Notes under the pieces: model-generated
Seen by the model: only the letters and a program-made list of their open reading frames with translations
Database searches by the model: none
Told to the model about the DNA's origin: nothing
Made by a program: the position numbers and the translations under genes
Part shown: positions 30,680 to 43,454 of the stretch, piece by piece
How the letters are laid out: every line of letters starts with the position of its first letter
Numbering within the stretch: position 1 is the first letter of the stretch
Origin: Tribonema minus
Lineage: Eukaryota; Sar; Xanthophyceae; Tribonematales; Tribonemataceae
Assembly: GCA_017506865.1 (NCBI GenBank)
Contig: JAFCMP010000279.1
Coordinates: forward strand, 930,001 to 994,000
Length of the DNA stretch: 64,000 bases
Reading direction: 5' to 3'

Positions 30680-32252
30680 TCAGCCGGAAACTTCCAGGGG
30701 CGCGCCCGCCGCCTGCGTGGCCCTGTGCTTGGCCTCCGCCTCCACCTGGGCTGGTATCATCACGCTGAGGATAAGCGAGTAGACCTCCACCCACGCGTCG
30801 GCCATGGCGGGCGTGAACGCGTCGCCTGTGCGGGGGGGGGGGGAGGGGGGGGGGGGGTGTCAGCAAGGGGACGCGCTTTGACTACTGTGGTTATGGTGGC
30901 ACTGTTTGACTTGTGGCCAATGACTGCAACAGCGGCAACCACGGTAATTGGTGGAAGGCACATGCAACTAACCACTCCTTGTCGCCTGGAGCTCTATGAT
31001 CTTTTGATTCGCTTCCATGATGCCAGCACAAGCATGGGAGCGGTTGCCATGCAGGGAGCGGTGATCAAAGAGGCGACGCAATCTGCCAACGAGCCACACA
31101 GCATCGCAAACTATTTGCAATGGCTGCGGCATTCGATGGGCACGCGACAGCCGACTCCATTCGTAGCATCTTTTGAGGGGGGTGATAACTGCAGACCACG
31201 TACATGGCGCCATCAGCCCGGTCAGACACACGGGATAAGACGGCACACTACGTGAAACAGCCTCCTCAAATGATGTTGCAGTCGCAACAGATACGACGGC
31301 ACGTGAAACAGCCACATTGACTTCAAGTCGCAGTTTTCCGTCGCAACTCACCGGCCACTGTCTGGAGGGCCCACACGAGCGCTTCGCCCACAGCCCCGTA
31401 CTGAGCGATGGTGGAGCCGTAACGGATGTGGCGCGCCGCGAGCGACTGGAGCCGCGGCACGAGGGACGGCAGGTCTTCCAGGGTCGCGACGGACAGAGCC
31501 AGGGTCTTGATAAGCATGCCGCCCTGCGTGGTGAGGGGCTTCTTGAAGAGGGGCTTCGTGTCGGGGGCGATCTCGAAGAGCCTGGGGGGGGACACAGTTG
31601 AGGTTGTTGATGTGTTCGTGGCTCGTAATAGTGATGGTGAGCATCGAGTGCACCTCACGAGTTGATCCATGGATGAAGCAGCTGCTGATGTGTGTGCGTG
31701 AAAAGCATGCAGCAGCACATGCCACGAGTTTCAACGAGCAGCGCTCGCGACCTCCATCAAACAAACTCTGCGTGAACAAAAGTGAACACTGCGACGGATC
31801 CATCAGGCATGGTGATCACACAAGCGGGGATACCTACGATTGCAACGGAGCTGCCAGGCACGATGCATACAAACATGGGAGATGTGTGCACAACCAACAA
31901 CCGATGCATTCCGACTTCTGTGCACAGCAACTGCGGCAAGGCCATCGCTCGCATGCTGCGAGCCACACCACACGTATACGCTGGGGAACTCTATCAAAGG
32001 GGCTCTGAGGCAAGCTGCCAATGCAATTGCTCAAACGCGCTAAGACTGAAGAGCCTGCTCGCACCTGTTGTAAAAAACGAGAGCCAGGTGAATAGCTGGC
32101 TCTGTCTGCTCCGACTGGGACTTGAACCCCACGGTGTTGCCGGACGATACCAGCTCGAAGCTCGCCCTCACAAGCTTCACCTGCTCCGGCGTGACGTTGG
32201 GATTAGCCTTCGCGTAGGCAGGCTTCATCGTCGCGTAGGCAGAAGCAGCCAT
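30680..32252 (-). CDS. Single-domain globin, three exons
   Basis: Exons 32252-32065, 31581-31352 and 30825-30680 join in phase to about 187 residues. The globin fold is recognisable in order: A helix VTPEQVKLVRASFELV; B/C region LVFYNRLFEIAPDTKPLF; E helix TTQGGMLIKTLALSV with Gln at the distal E7 position; F helix LQSLAARHIRYG with the proximal histidine (F8); G helix VGEALVWALQTV; H helix MADAWVEVYSLILSVM. The Gln E7/His F8 pattern fits bacterial- or neuroglobin-like single-domain globins that bind O2 or NO. Exon 1 holds an unusual stretch of about 12-14 residues between the A and B helices (SSGNTVGFKSQ). It is bounded by GT and AG and could be a 36-base intron. If spliced, the protein would be 12 residues shorter. 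No signal peptide is apparent. Confidence 0.9.
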
Positions 32253-33312
32253 GATCTTAGTAGTTGTCGGTGTTGTGTGTTGCTTTGCTAGCTTGGGTTG
32301 TGTGTGTCGCTATGTTGAGTGACAAGGCAGCAAGCGCGCAAATCCCGCACGGCCAAAAAAAATTTCAGTCGCCGTGTATAGCGGTGTGGTTGCTATGTCC
32401 CCTTAGACAGAGCAAACTTCACGTCAACTTCCAGCTCGGCATTTTCTCACGGGGAGAGAAAATGCATCGAACCCCCCGAAAGTGTCCTTCATCATGTGAA
32501 ACTCATCCAATGATGGCTGCTGGCCGTTGTGCGCGTCTTTGGCGCCGGTATGCTCCTTTTTGTTTGACGCCTCTTGCCCGTCCCGCGCTTCGCCGCGTTG
32601 CCGCGCCGCCGCGCTGCCGCGCCGCCGCCGCAGCCAATATAGGAACCTGTAGCTCGGCACCGCGGCGCTCGCGGCGGCGGCTGCGGCGGACCTAGCGCGC
32701 AACCAACGCCCGCCATTGCCGGTAGCAGTGGTCAAACTGCCAAGTGTGTGTAGCTCGGCGCATTTTCTCACGGCATATCCAAGAGAAAATACACAGGGGC
32801 GTACTCTAACGCACCGTCATGATCTCATCACTGTGCAAGCTGAAGAGAGAGAGAATGACATAGGAGGGCGTGCAGTGACTATTGTGCTGTCTGCAAGGAC
32901 AGACAGGCGGCGCTGCAACCAAGGCAGCAACCGACCATGCCGACGCTGGCAGTCCCTCGAAAACCGCAGAGGGGTGTATCGACACCGCCGCTGCTGCAGC
33001 TGCCGCCGCCGCGGCGGCGCTGCTTCTTTACAATAAATACACGGCCTTATGGGATGGACAACGCAGCCCTTAGGACGGTATCCCCGCACTACCCTTTCTC
33101 TACTCTCTAACCTACTGCTTACAGAAAGCACCTGCCCCTCCCCCCCCCCCCCCCCCCCCCGCACGCCACTTCCCTTCCTGAGGGGCAGCGGAGCCTCCGT
33201 CGGCGCAGGCTCACGCTTGCTGCCTGTGTTCCTTTTTTCCCTCGCAGTGCGTGCGCGCAAATGAACATGTTCTCCCGCCGCGCGCGCACACAGAAAAGAC
33301 AGATGCCAGTCT
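32253..33312. other. Intergenic region between the globin start and the ClpX 3' end
   Basis: It contains two copies of an AGCTCGGC-linked hairpin (32433-32463 and 32752-32790, described separately) and a purine/CCG-rich stretch around 32580-32700. No coding exon is supported. Confidence 0.45.
32433..32790. repeat. Pair of direct hairpin repeats upstream of the globin gene
   Basis: Both copies have AGCTCGGC, then ATTTTCTCACGG, a spacer, and GAGAAAAT. ATTTTCTC can pair with GAGAAAAT, giving an 8-bp stem (32441-32448 with 32456-32463; 32762-32769 with 32783-32790). A third AGCTCGGC without the hairpin is near 32651. Confidence 0.65.
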
Positions 33313-36300
33313 CTACATGCCGGCGACGGCGGGTTCGTCGCCGACTTCATCTTCGCGCTCTTCGGCTTCGGCCGCCGCCGCCGCGGCAGCCTCATCCTGC
33401 GGTTGACAGCAGCGTAAACGGAAGACAGTGTCAGCGCTTGAAACACGTGCACAGTGCCCGCCGGCGCAACTGTATGTATGACGACAGGGCAGGTAAGTGT
33501 GTGCGGCACAAGCGCATGGCGGCTGGGCTGACAGCTGCAGCACAACGAAGCGCCTGCACCCGGCTCAACAGCTAGGGCCGCAGTTCAGAACTGCAGTTCA
33601 ATGACACGCGCGTCGCTCACGAGCCGCGTCCCCCTTTCACACGGTGCCCCAGCCGCGCTTGCTGAATTGCGTGCTTTGGGCTGCGTTCACCGCGGGTGCG
33701 GGGGGGGGGGGGAGGGGGGGGGGCACTGTGCTGAAATGCCTAGCAACAGACCATATGACATGTGCAAGTGTGCCCGGTCTTTTCGAAGGGCTGTGGGCGC
33801 GGGGGTAGCCATTGCGCGCATCAAGTGTGACCAGGGGTTGAAGAGGCCAAAAAGGCCTCATGTTCTGCCAGCACTGGCGTCGACGAACAGCAGCTCATGG
33901 CAGTCGAAAGGTGAACATACACGCCACCAGTGTACCACGCTACTGCTGCAGTACTGCCGCATCACTGCTCGCCATGCAGACACGCCCCAATTTGTCGACT
34001 ACCGACTAAATGACAACGAGGTTGAGCTTGTCAGTGACGCGTCGGGCAACGCAAACAACGTCTGCTTGAATGATGGCGCTTGTTCATCACCAGTATCCCA
34101 TGTTGTGCCCAGACCCCTCACAATCCCTAGATGCACACTGCACACGACTGACCTTGATGAAGAAGCTCTCCATTGTCGTTGATGCGTCATGTAAACGATG
34201 TTGTGAATGATGACGCTCGTTCGTCACCACAGCCCATCCTGTGCCCACAACTCTGACAATAACAGGACTCAAAGCTGACATTGTTGACAAACACTCGGTT
34301 GTCATTTAAGCGTCACGCTAATGATCTTGTGAGTGATGGCACTCGTGCATCACCATAACCCATACTGTGACCAAACTCTAACAATAACAAGAATCAAAAC
34401 TGACCTTATTAAGGAAGCCATCCAATGTCACGTCGCCACGCAGGTACTGAACGGGCTTGGACCCCTTGACAGCCTGCCATAGCGACGCGTCCATCACAGT
34501 GGTACACACAGAGAGAAGGAGGAAAGACAGCTGAGGGTGTTGAAGTAGTGTGGGCAATGTGACAGAGCTCATGTGTACACACATGCACACTCGAGGCGGC
34601 ATTTGTCGGTGATGTGTGCGAGGCTACACTGCTGTGCCATGCTCACGTGTACTGCAAGCCGCACGCAACACTCGATGGCACCTACACGGCAACTTGCGAT
34701 GAGAGTAGAGTAGAGTTTTAGCGGGCAACTGAGCATTGCTTCGCTGCATGGCGCATCGTGCTGACGCGGTCAGCGCGCGCAAGCAACTGCCACAACGACG
34801 TTTAAATTAGATCTGTACGCACTGCACACAGAATCTTCACCAACTTGCGGTGCGCCGCGGAGCGCTAGACTCTGCTGGCGACAGGCAACCACACCTGCGT
34901 AGCACCTCCAGCACGCTCTCCGCTTCAATAAACCTTAGCGCATGCTCTTTTCTGCTCGCAGTGCTGACCAAACGTGCAAGTCGCTAGCGCAAACTTTCCT
35001 CTCGAGGCTCGACACGCACTCGCGCGGCGCGGCCGCACCGTACGCTACCAGACTGTCTGCGGCAGCTACGCGAGCGGCCCGACGCACGCATTCACTCAGA
35101 ACGGCCTATGCACTTGGCTCCGTGCTCGTCCGTGCTCTTCACAAAACCAACCTCTGCTGCGCATCAATACGCATGCGGAACGCTGCTTGCGCTGCGCACC
35201 TGTACTGTATACTAGCAGGCCATCCGACGCAGCTACACTAGCGACTAGACGAATGTACGGAACGCTGCGATGCGCACAGCAGCGGCAGCAGCAGCAGCAG
35301 CAGCGCTCAGCGACGTCGCGCGCGCACCTCCTCGTCCACGAGCACGGCGTTGACGTCGTCCATGTCCGGCACCTCATAGAACGCGTCCTGCAGGAGGCGC
35401 TCCATGATGGCCTGCGGCAGCAGCGGCGGCAGCAGCGCGCGCGCACAATCAGTGCTGGCATATGCATATATGTACTGGCTCTCGGCGGCGGTGGCGTCAA
35501 CCCAAGCACATCAGGCGGCGCATGTGCGCACGTCTTCGAAGCATGTGATGCGCTGTGAGCGGCAGCGGCGGCGCTCACCAGCGGCGACGCCGCCGCTGGT
35601 GAGCGCGCAACGGGCGCACCACAGCGCGCCCACGCGCACGGGCAGCGCTGCGCGACAAAGCGAGTGCGCATTGCACTGGACGCGGATGAGCGCACAGCGC
35701 CTGCACATATTCTGAGGCAATGGCAATGGACTCTTCTGCCTGCTGGCTGCGCGCTGATTACTGAAAACACGTCACGAGGCACCGCTCACCCGCAGGCCGC
35801 GTGCGCCCGTGCCCTTGGAGATGGCGGCGGCGGCGATGGCGCGCATGGCGGCGTCGGTGACGTGAAAGTCGGCGTTCTCCAGTGCGAACTGCAGCCGGTA
35901 CTGCTTCATGAGCGCGTGCTTCGGCTGCGTCATCACCTGCAGGCGCGCGGACCGCGGGGGGAGCGAAAGATGTTGCAGTTGAAGCTGATACGCCTGTCCA
36001 TCTTGACACTGTTGTACTTCAAGGGCGCGCGTATCACTGCCAAAGTAGGCCAAGTGCCGACGGGAAGACACCGGCAGGGTGCTTTGTAGACCTCAGTCCC
36101 TGCCACCAAAGCTCTGCATGTAAAGCTATCTGGTGTGGTCGCATGCGGTGGCGCAGAAGTGCGCGCTCTGGCGGCGCCATCGCCTACGGCGCAACCGCTT
36201 AGCGCACGCCCCCCCGGGGGGTCAACATGCTGCTGAGCAGTGGGACTGCAACAAGAACAGTGCCACACAGGTGTGGCCGCGGCGACTGTTTCACCAGCGC

Positions 36301-39300
36301 GAGCGCGAGCGCGCAAAGGGGGGGCGCAGAGGCCTGCGCCAAGCGCTGCGACGATATGAGCGCTGCTGCTGCTGCTGCTGCTGCAGGGGCAGCCATTTCG
36401 CGTCGCCGCTGCGCGCTGCCAGCGCCAGTGCATCATGCGCCTGAGCCCGCAGCTACTAACACCAAGTACGTGGGGATCCTGCTTTGTACCTACGCCGCAT
36501 GGTCAATGCGCGCGTCACTTGCGGTGGCAGCGCTCCGTGCCGCTTCAACTTGTACTTGAAGATTGAGATTGCACTTGTTGAAGTGACGCTCCTCACCTGC
36601 ACCATCTCGTCCAGGGTGAGCGCGGAGGTGGACACGATCGTGGGGAAGCGGCCCACAAACTCGGGTATGAGCCCTGTGAGAGATTTCAGAGAAGGCGAAG
36701 GGGGGGGGGGGGGGGGGCGCAGAAGGCAGACAAAGTGCGTTAGAGCGCCACTTGACAGCTTGAAGGCGGACTGTTCAGAGCTGTGGTGAGGTTCACAACT
36801 GAGCATGTGTACGGGTGCCACACGCCAGGCAGGTGGTGCAGCAGCAGGAACTGCCGTTTGGGAACGGCGCTGGCGATGGGTGCACGTCCGTCAAGGGGGA
36901 GCCCTTTGCATTGCTGCAACGCTCTCCTGTTGCAGGAGGTACTGTTAAACTGGCGCAACGCTTACCGACCACGTTTGGCCGCGCAGCCACGCAGCGCGTT
37001 GCAGCAGCAGGGGCTGCAGTGTCGGGAACGGCGCTGGCGACGAGCGCACGTTCGTCAAGGAGGGGCCTTGCATTACTGCATGGACTTCTGCTGCTGCAGG
37101 GGCTACTGGCACGCTGGCACAGTACCTGCTGTACCGCATGATACCATTCGGCTGCGCAGCGCGTAGTGGGCAGCGGCGCTGAGCAACAGACGCGCAGGAG
37201 CGGCGTTCGAGCCTGTAACATGTATGATTACACACGCATTCAAGAAAAGCAAATACAAAGTATGAGAGGGCTGGTACCCAAAATCTGGCGTTTTGGTTTA
37301 GTAGTCTCTGGAGCACGCACGCACTCCGTCTGTGCCAAATGATAGTGATGTACGCCAAAGGCATCAGCTCAACACAGCTGAAGTTAGCTATCATTGCCGT
37401 ATACTGAAGTGCCTTATACTTCTAAGCCTCAACTCACCGTAGGACACGAGGTCCTGCGGCTCTGCGGAGCACAGGTACTTGGCCTGCACGTCCGCGTCGC
37501 GCAGGTCGACTCATGAGTCTCACAACTCACCATAGGGCACGTGTGTAGCGCTTCCGCTCTGTTTACAGTGACTCATGACTCTCACAACTCACCAAAGGAC
37601 ACGTGTGTAGCGCTTCAGCGCTGTGTATAGAGACTTGTGAGTCACGACTCACCGTAGGACACGAGGTCCTGCGGCTCCGCAGAGCACAGGTACTTGGCCT
37701 GCACGTCCGCGTCGCGCAGGTTGACGCGCATGTTCGCGCCGAAGCCTATCGACGCGCGCGACTTGCGCCCATTAACAATGTGCTCAAGTCCGCTGCAATG
37801 CGTATATGGGGGGGGGGGCGGTCAAGGGGAAACGTCGTGTCAGTCACAAGAAACATGCGGCGCCGGGCGCGGGGGGCAGGAGCAGCAGTTGGGGTGCAAG
37901 CAGGGGTCGGGGGCGGGGGGCACAGGGGGTCGACGGGGGCAGCGATCAGTTACAATGGCGGCTTGCGGCGCAGGTTGCGGCGGGCAGGAGGAGGGGACGT
38001 GGTTCAGGCAGGGGTCAGGAGTGGGCGGGGGGTTGGCTGGGTCAGCCGTTAGCTATGAGCCGCTGCGCTCGCGCAACCGCGCATACAAGTCACGAACCTG
38101 AACGTGCCGCCGCAGATGAACATGATGTTGGTGGTGTCCATGGCGCTGACCCTAACATTCGCTGACAGCGGTGAAGTCACGCAGCCGCTGCGCTCGCGCA
38201 AGCGCCCAATACACTTCAAAACAGAGCGACGTCAACAGACAAGTCACCGACCTGAACGCGCCGCCGCAGATGAACATGATGTTGGTCGTGTCCATGGCGA
38301 TGAAGTCGCCGCGCGGGTTTTTGCGCCCCCCCTCCTTAGGCACGTTCACCACGGTACCCTCCAGCATCTTCAGCAGTGCCTGCTGCACGCCCTCTCCGCT
38401 CACATCTCTGCGCGCGTGCACGGGACGAGCAAGTACACGCGATCGGACATTTGCGCGTCAGTAGTGCCAACTGGTGATGCAGATGCGTGCTGCGGTCACT
38501 TCTCCCCAACTCTATTCAAGCTGAAAGGAAGCGACAATCAAAGTCTGAAGCAGCGCCTGCTGCACGCCCTCGCCGCTCGCGCCCCTGCGCGTTGCGCAAG
38601 CAAGAGCGCGGTCGCGCGTGAGGACGATAGTGAATCGGAAGGTAGGGCGTTACGTAGTGCACGTTCACCACTGTACCCTCCAGCATCTTCAGCGCCTGCT
38701 TAGGGTTAGGGTTAGGCTAAGGCTAACCCTAACCCTCTCCGCTCACATCTCTGTACGCGTGGGCGAGAGCGGGCGAGGAAAAGCGCGTGTGATGACAGTG
38801 ATTGGAACGTCGCTAATATGAGCCAGCTGCTCCATCGAGCTGAAACAGAGCGGCAAACAGACACTCTGGAGCAGTTCCTGCTGCCCGCCCTCTGCGTTGA
38901 CGTCGCTGCGCATTGCGCAGGCGAGAGCAGGCGAGGTCAAGCGCGTGTGATGACAGCGATCGGAAGGTCACGGATTGGTGGCGCCAACACGCGATTCAAA
39001 CAGCACCAAAGCTCTCAGGTGTTCGTTTCAAAACACAGATGGCGTCCCTGCGCACGCGCGGGCGGGGCGACCAAGCGCGTGCACGCGTGAATACTGCCAG
39101 TTGATGTTTGCGGCTGGGTAATGCCGCACGCGACCGTGAGCTGTAATCCTTGCGAAGTTTGAACCCTGGAACACGAAACAGATGTAATATGTGAAGTACA
39201 ACACAGGGAGTAATCACCTTCGCCATTGCCCCTCTGCACACAAGAGGTACTCACGTAACATTTAGAGATGGCAGCCAACGTCTGGCTCTGTGTCAGACGG

Positions 39301-42300
39301 TACGTGAAGCCGCGTGCTAAGCACTGATGCTGAATCACGCGATGCACAGAGTGCCTGATCAGGTTGTAGCAACTGAGTGCTGCCATACTGGCGGCCGCTG
39401 CCGCTCACTGCACGCCCGTCTCTGCCAGCAATTGCGGTGTACTGTGCTGCGCGGTGCCGCTGACCATACAACCCTCCACAGGCAACGCCATGTCGATGAA
39501 CGTACATGTTTACATCAAAGAGCGTGCTGCGCCGGTTCCCCGATCCGGCACCAACACGCATAGTGTTTACAGAAATAGTATCATTGATGTACTCGCACTA
39601 GCTTGTCCAAAACCCTTGCGGTGGCAGCTGTGAGCCTTGCAATGCACAAGCTGTCGCATCGCTTTTCCTGCTACACTCCGACTTTATCTGCGTCGCTGCA
39701 CGCACGGGTGCAGCAACGCCGACAGCACATGTGATGAGGACACTCTCGCTGCTCATGCTAGTGTGTTGATGGTAGCGGTGTAAGCATCGCCATGCCACGA
39801 CTACCAGCGGGTGCATACTGCACTGGGTAGAGTTCTGAAATGTACACTTGAAGTATACTTCAAGTATGTTTGCACATACTGTACTGTACTGTACTGTACT
39901 GTACACATCATCATACTGTACATCATTCACCATCAGTACTACTACTTGGAAGTACAAAGCTAGGGCTACCACATATTGTTGTACAACACGGCACCAGCTA
40001 AAAGCCCACCTGGTGATGGAGACGTTCTTGCTCTTCCTGCTGATCTTGTCGGTCGATCTCGTCGACGTACACAATACACGAAGTACAGTTCAGCCATTTA
40101 ATGCGTGCGTGCTCACGATACTACCCAACTACTTCAAAGTACATATACAAGTTTGTAGGCGCACCACCTACAAGCGCACCTGGTGATGGAGACGTTCTCG
40201 CTCTTCCTGCTGATCTTGTCAATCTCGTCGACATAGACAATGCCGCGCTGCGCGCGCTCCAGGTCCCCCCCCGCCTCCTGGTACAGCTTGTGCAGCAGCG
40301 ACTCCACATCCTCCCCCACGTAGCCCGCCTGTCATGCGAATGACGCGTGAGATGATGAGATCGGCATACAATACAAATACATACATATGCGTGTAAACAA
40401 GGATACATGCATACATGCATGCAAATGTATACCTCTTTATACATGTACACGTACACATGTACTGCATCATCGCAGCCCTCATGCTGCGTACAGCTTGTGC
40501 AGCAGCGATTCCACGTCCTCTCCCACGTAGCCCGCCTGCCGCACGCATGAAGCGTGAGATGATGACATTAATGTATAGCATGCATGAAGGCAGAAATATA
40601 TGCATACACACACGCATATACATACTTCTTTACTACATATATACGTACATACACTGCATTGCATGATCCTGCCCCTGATGATGCTCAGGGCCGCGTACAG
40701 CACCAGCAAGGCCTCCACGCCATCCACGCCCTCACCGACATAGCAATATAGCCTGTCACAGCGTCGGTACGCGTGATGGCGGGACGATGAGGTCACAAGT
40801 ACCCAGGGGCGAACAGCACTTGCAGTTAGTGTCTGAATCGTCAGCGCCTGCCGCGCTGGGAGGTGCCGCGCGCCGCAACCACACTTGCCGCCAACGCGCA
40901 TGCGCGCCACGAAAGGCGGGCAGCGCCCCATACCACCACACCGTCAGTGGTGTGAATGCGCCCGCAAAAGTTTCAACAGCTCTGGCAGCGTGCACTTCTC
41001 TTGCCCCCAGCGCCAGGCGCGCAGCGCTAACAGCGCCAACTCATATGCTGCGTCGCATGGTGGCCGCGACTGCCGCAGACAGACACGCAGCACGCTTCAA
41101 CACGCGCGGCAGTTTCACGCCGGCAGTTTCGCAGCGGTTTCATCGGAGGCGGTTTCGCGCACTCGCCTGCGTCAGGCACGTGGCGTCCGCAATGATAAGC
41201 GGCACGTCCAGGAGCTTGGCGAGCGTCTTTGCCATGAGCGTTTTGCCGGAGCCCGTAGGACCCAGCACCATGATGTTGGTTTTGTCCAGCTGCACGCGCT
41301 CCACCTGGCGCGCGCCCTCCAGGCTGCGCGCGGCGGCGGCGGCGCGCAATCGAGAGAGGGGTGGCGACAATGTCAGTTGAGGTGCCGCGGTGATGCTGTT
41401 GCGGCCCATGAGCTGTTCAAGGGGGAATCGTGGTGCTTTGGACTGCGGCGCTGTGACGGCAATGCAATTCTCAGGCAGCGAGGACTGCGGGCGTGCCAGC
41501 ACTGAGTGTAGCGCGTCAATGAGGCTGCGCGCAGCGGCGGCGGCGCGACAATGATGAGTGCGTCGATCGAGGCGCTGCGGCGGTGCTGTTGTGAGCAGCC
41601 ACGAAAAACTGAGCTGAGGTAGGGGTAACGTTGATGCTTTCAGCGCTGCAACGGCAATGCACTTCTCAGGCAGACAGGACTGCGGGATGCCAGCAGTGAG
41701 TGTAGCGCGTCATTGGGTCCCGTACACACGCGACCACGTTTACATAGGCACAAAAGTGGCCCGCCACCAAACACACAAGTAGGAGCGTTGTTCAAGTTGG
41801 CTCGCACAACCCGTGCTCGGCTAACCCTACTAGGGCTAGCAGCAGCGACGGCACCAAGAGAGTCGGAGGCAAAGCCGCAAACTGCGTCTGCACATACGCT
41901 GCTGCGAGCGCCGTCAGAAGTGTGCTGCGAGCAAACGCACCTGTGCGGGCTAGGATCTCGAGTGCGTAGAACACAATGGACACAGTGAAACAGAAGTTCC
42001 AACAGAACATGAAAACTGCGTCTGCCAGCAGCAAATACAACAATGATTGTTGAGCTTGAGGGCTGGTCACAATGACTCAACCGTCAGCGATCTGCGCTGC
42101 TGATGACGACGCAACGCACAATTCTGGCGCATTGCAAGCACCTCAAGACTTGCCGCTTGAAGAACTCAGAGCAGTGCAAGGGTGTTGACTGGGCCAGTGG
42201 AGCAGCTCTTGACGAGCGTTGCTGCAGCTGGGGATCCTTGCTGCAATTGTAGGAGCTCGACTGCCCCAGCCTTACTCGCAGCATCAGTCTCGTGCAGCGC

Positions 42301-43114
42301 GGCTCATCCGCAAAAGCGCCCCTCTACAGCAGCACTGCGCACAGGAGCCGCAGCATGCACTGTCGTTTCGGCAGTTCCGTCCTTACCTGACGTACTGGGG
42401 AGCGTGCGCCGCGCGCTTCGCCAGCCCCGCCGTCGGCTCCTCCCCCTCTTCATCTGTATCGTCCACAGACACGAGGTCGGAGGGGGGGGCAGCGGGGGGG
42501 GAAGGCGCGGGGCGCGCCGAGGCGCCGTTGACCGCCACACGCTTGAAGTGGTTGTGCATGCCCACGCTCAGCGCCCGCTTCACCTGCGCCTGCCCCACCA
42601 CGTGCTCCTCCAATCCCTCATATATCTGGCTCGGCTTGAGGATCTTCAGCGGGGGCGGAGGAGGGCAGCCCGCCGCTCCCCCGGGCGCCGCGGTGGCGAA
42701 TGAGCCGGCGCCCGCCTTCGCGTGCTGCTGCGCGATGGACTCCGCGGCGCTCTCTGCCTTGAGGCGGGCCTCGCTGCCGTTGCCGCCAACGCCTCTGCTG
42801 CTGCTGGCGCCGCTCGAGGCAGCTGAATCCTCTGCTACAGCGGCGGAGGGGTGATGGGCCATGAACAGGCGAGTCTCCTGGGCGTTGGTGGCGAACCACT
42901 GCACGCACTTCTCGCAGTAGTACTGGGCCCCGCTGGAGTCCGTCAGGTGCGCCAGGGGGCTCCCGCACTTGCGGCAGGTGCTTGCCCGACTGCTGCTGAC
43001 TGTGCTGCTGAGAGTGCGCAGACCCAGCGCAGCGGTCTCCCTCGCAAGCAGCCGCCGCTGCTGAGGATGTGATTGCCGCAAGGCGGCGCGGGCATAGTGC
43101 TTCGCCGCCAACAT
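33313..43114 (-). CDS. CLPX: Mitochondrial ATP-dependent Clp protease ATP-binding subunit ClpX, complete, 10 exons
   Basis: Exons: 43114-42387, 41323-41167, 40328-40180, 38407-38252, 37792-37653, 36673-36597, 35936-35790, 35411-35328, 34473-34405, 33396-33313. Phases agree throughout and give 596 residues. The N-terminus ([20 protein letters not shown]) is basic and amphipathic, as expected of a mitochondrial presequence. Then come a four-cysteine zinc-binding domain (CRKCG to YYCEKC), Walker A GPTGSGKT, pore-1 loop GYVGED, Walker [24 protein letters not shown], sensor-1 region EFVGRFP and sensor-2 GARGLR. The C-terminus includes the [12 protein letters not shown] segment found in plant-type ClpX and an acidic tail. 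ClpX unfolds substrates and feeds them to ClpP in the mitochondrial matrix. Intron 2 has a GC donor (GCGAGT). The frame is also open upstream of the chosen start, but that sequence is CAG-repeat derived. Introns contain many partial exon copies and telomere-like repeats. Confidence 0.95.
34030..34440 (-). repeat. Donor-side copies of ClpX exon 9 in tandem
   Basis: The exon end DGFLNK with GTCAG donor (34405) recurs in decayed form near 34290 (VFVNN, GTCAG) and 34160 (SFFIK, GTCAG). Each copy is followed by similar intron sequence (ATTGTTAGAG/CACAAxATGGG-like). Confidence 0.75.
37438..37620 (-). repeat. Donor-side copies of ClpX exon 5
   Basis: 37438-37508 repeats [21 protein letters not shown] and its GGTGAG donor almost exactly. 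Shorter remnants of the donor region occur near 37533 and 37592. Confidence 0.88.
38098..38143 (-). repeat. Donor-side copy of ClpX exon 4
   Basis: The minus strand repeats [17 protein letters not shown] sequence and a GT donor downstream of the true exon (38407-38252). Confidence 0.85.
38548..38905 (-). repeat. Three upstream copies of ClpX exon 4, one interrupted by a telomeric palindrome
   Basis: Copies lie at about 38548-38600, 38660-38762 and 38868-38905, all with the [21 protein letters not shown] context in diverged form. The middle copy has the two halves of the exon separated by 38700-38735, a head-to-head telomere-like sequence. Confidence 0.82.
38700..38735. repeat. Head-to-head telomere-like palindrome
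   Basis: TTAGGGTTAGGGTTAGG is followed, after CTAAGG, by CTAACCCTAACCCT. This is the orientation expected from fusion of two telomere-like ends, here inside a partial copy of ClpX exon 4. Confidence 0.88.
40010..40072 (-). repeat. Donor-side copy of ClpX exon 3
   Basis: It repeats the Walker B and [12 protein letters not shown] region with an extra few bases between the two, keeping the CACCAG/GTGGGC donor junction. Confidence 0.85.
40487..40535 (-). repeat. Acceptor-side copy of ClpX exon 3
   Basis: GCGGCAG followed by [16 protein letters not shown], nearly identical to the exon beginning at 40328. A more degraded version lies at about 40700-40745. Confidence 0.88.
41340..41720 (-). repeat. 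Tandem repeat (about 195 bp) around the ClpX exon 2 acceptor
   Basis: The AGGCTGCGCGC(A/G)GCGGCGGCGGCGCG block at 41321 recurs at 41522, and the TTCTCAGGCAG/GGACTGCGGG block at about 41470 recurs at about 41666. This duplicates the acceptor side with part of the intron. Confidence 0.75.
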
Positions 43115-43454
43115 GTTTGCGCTGAAGCACTGTAAGGTGCGTGCCCGAACAGAGCAGATCCACCCGGAGATGCACCTGATGTGGCGACGCCTGCTGACAC
43201 AAGACGACTCAATGCGGTGCTCTGGCAGCTGCTGTGGCGCTAACGTGCGGCTTGATCGGTAGGGGAACGAAACTGCTGCTCTCGCTTCTGAACCGCCTCC
43301 TCTGAAAAAAAAGAGTTGTGGAGTACCTGATTCAACACAGAAGATCAACTTGAGGTTTGGTGAGGTGTCTCGGAAGCTCTGAGAGGTTGGGGTGCGCTTG
43401 TGAAGTTGTTGTGGCACCAGCCATGCCAGCAGCTGCAACAGCAACGCCCGCAGC

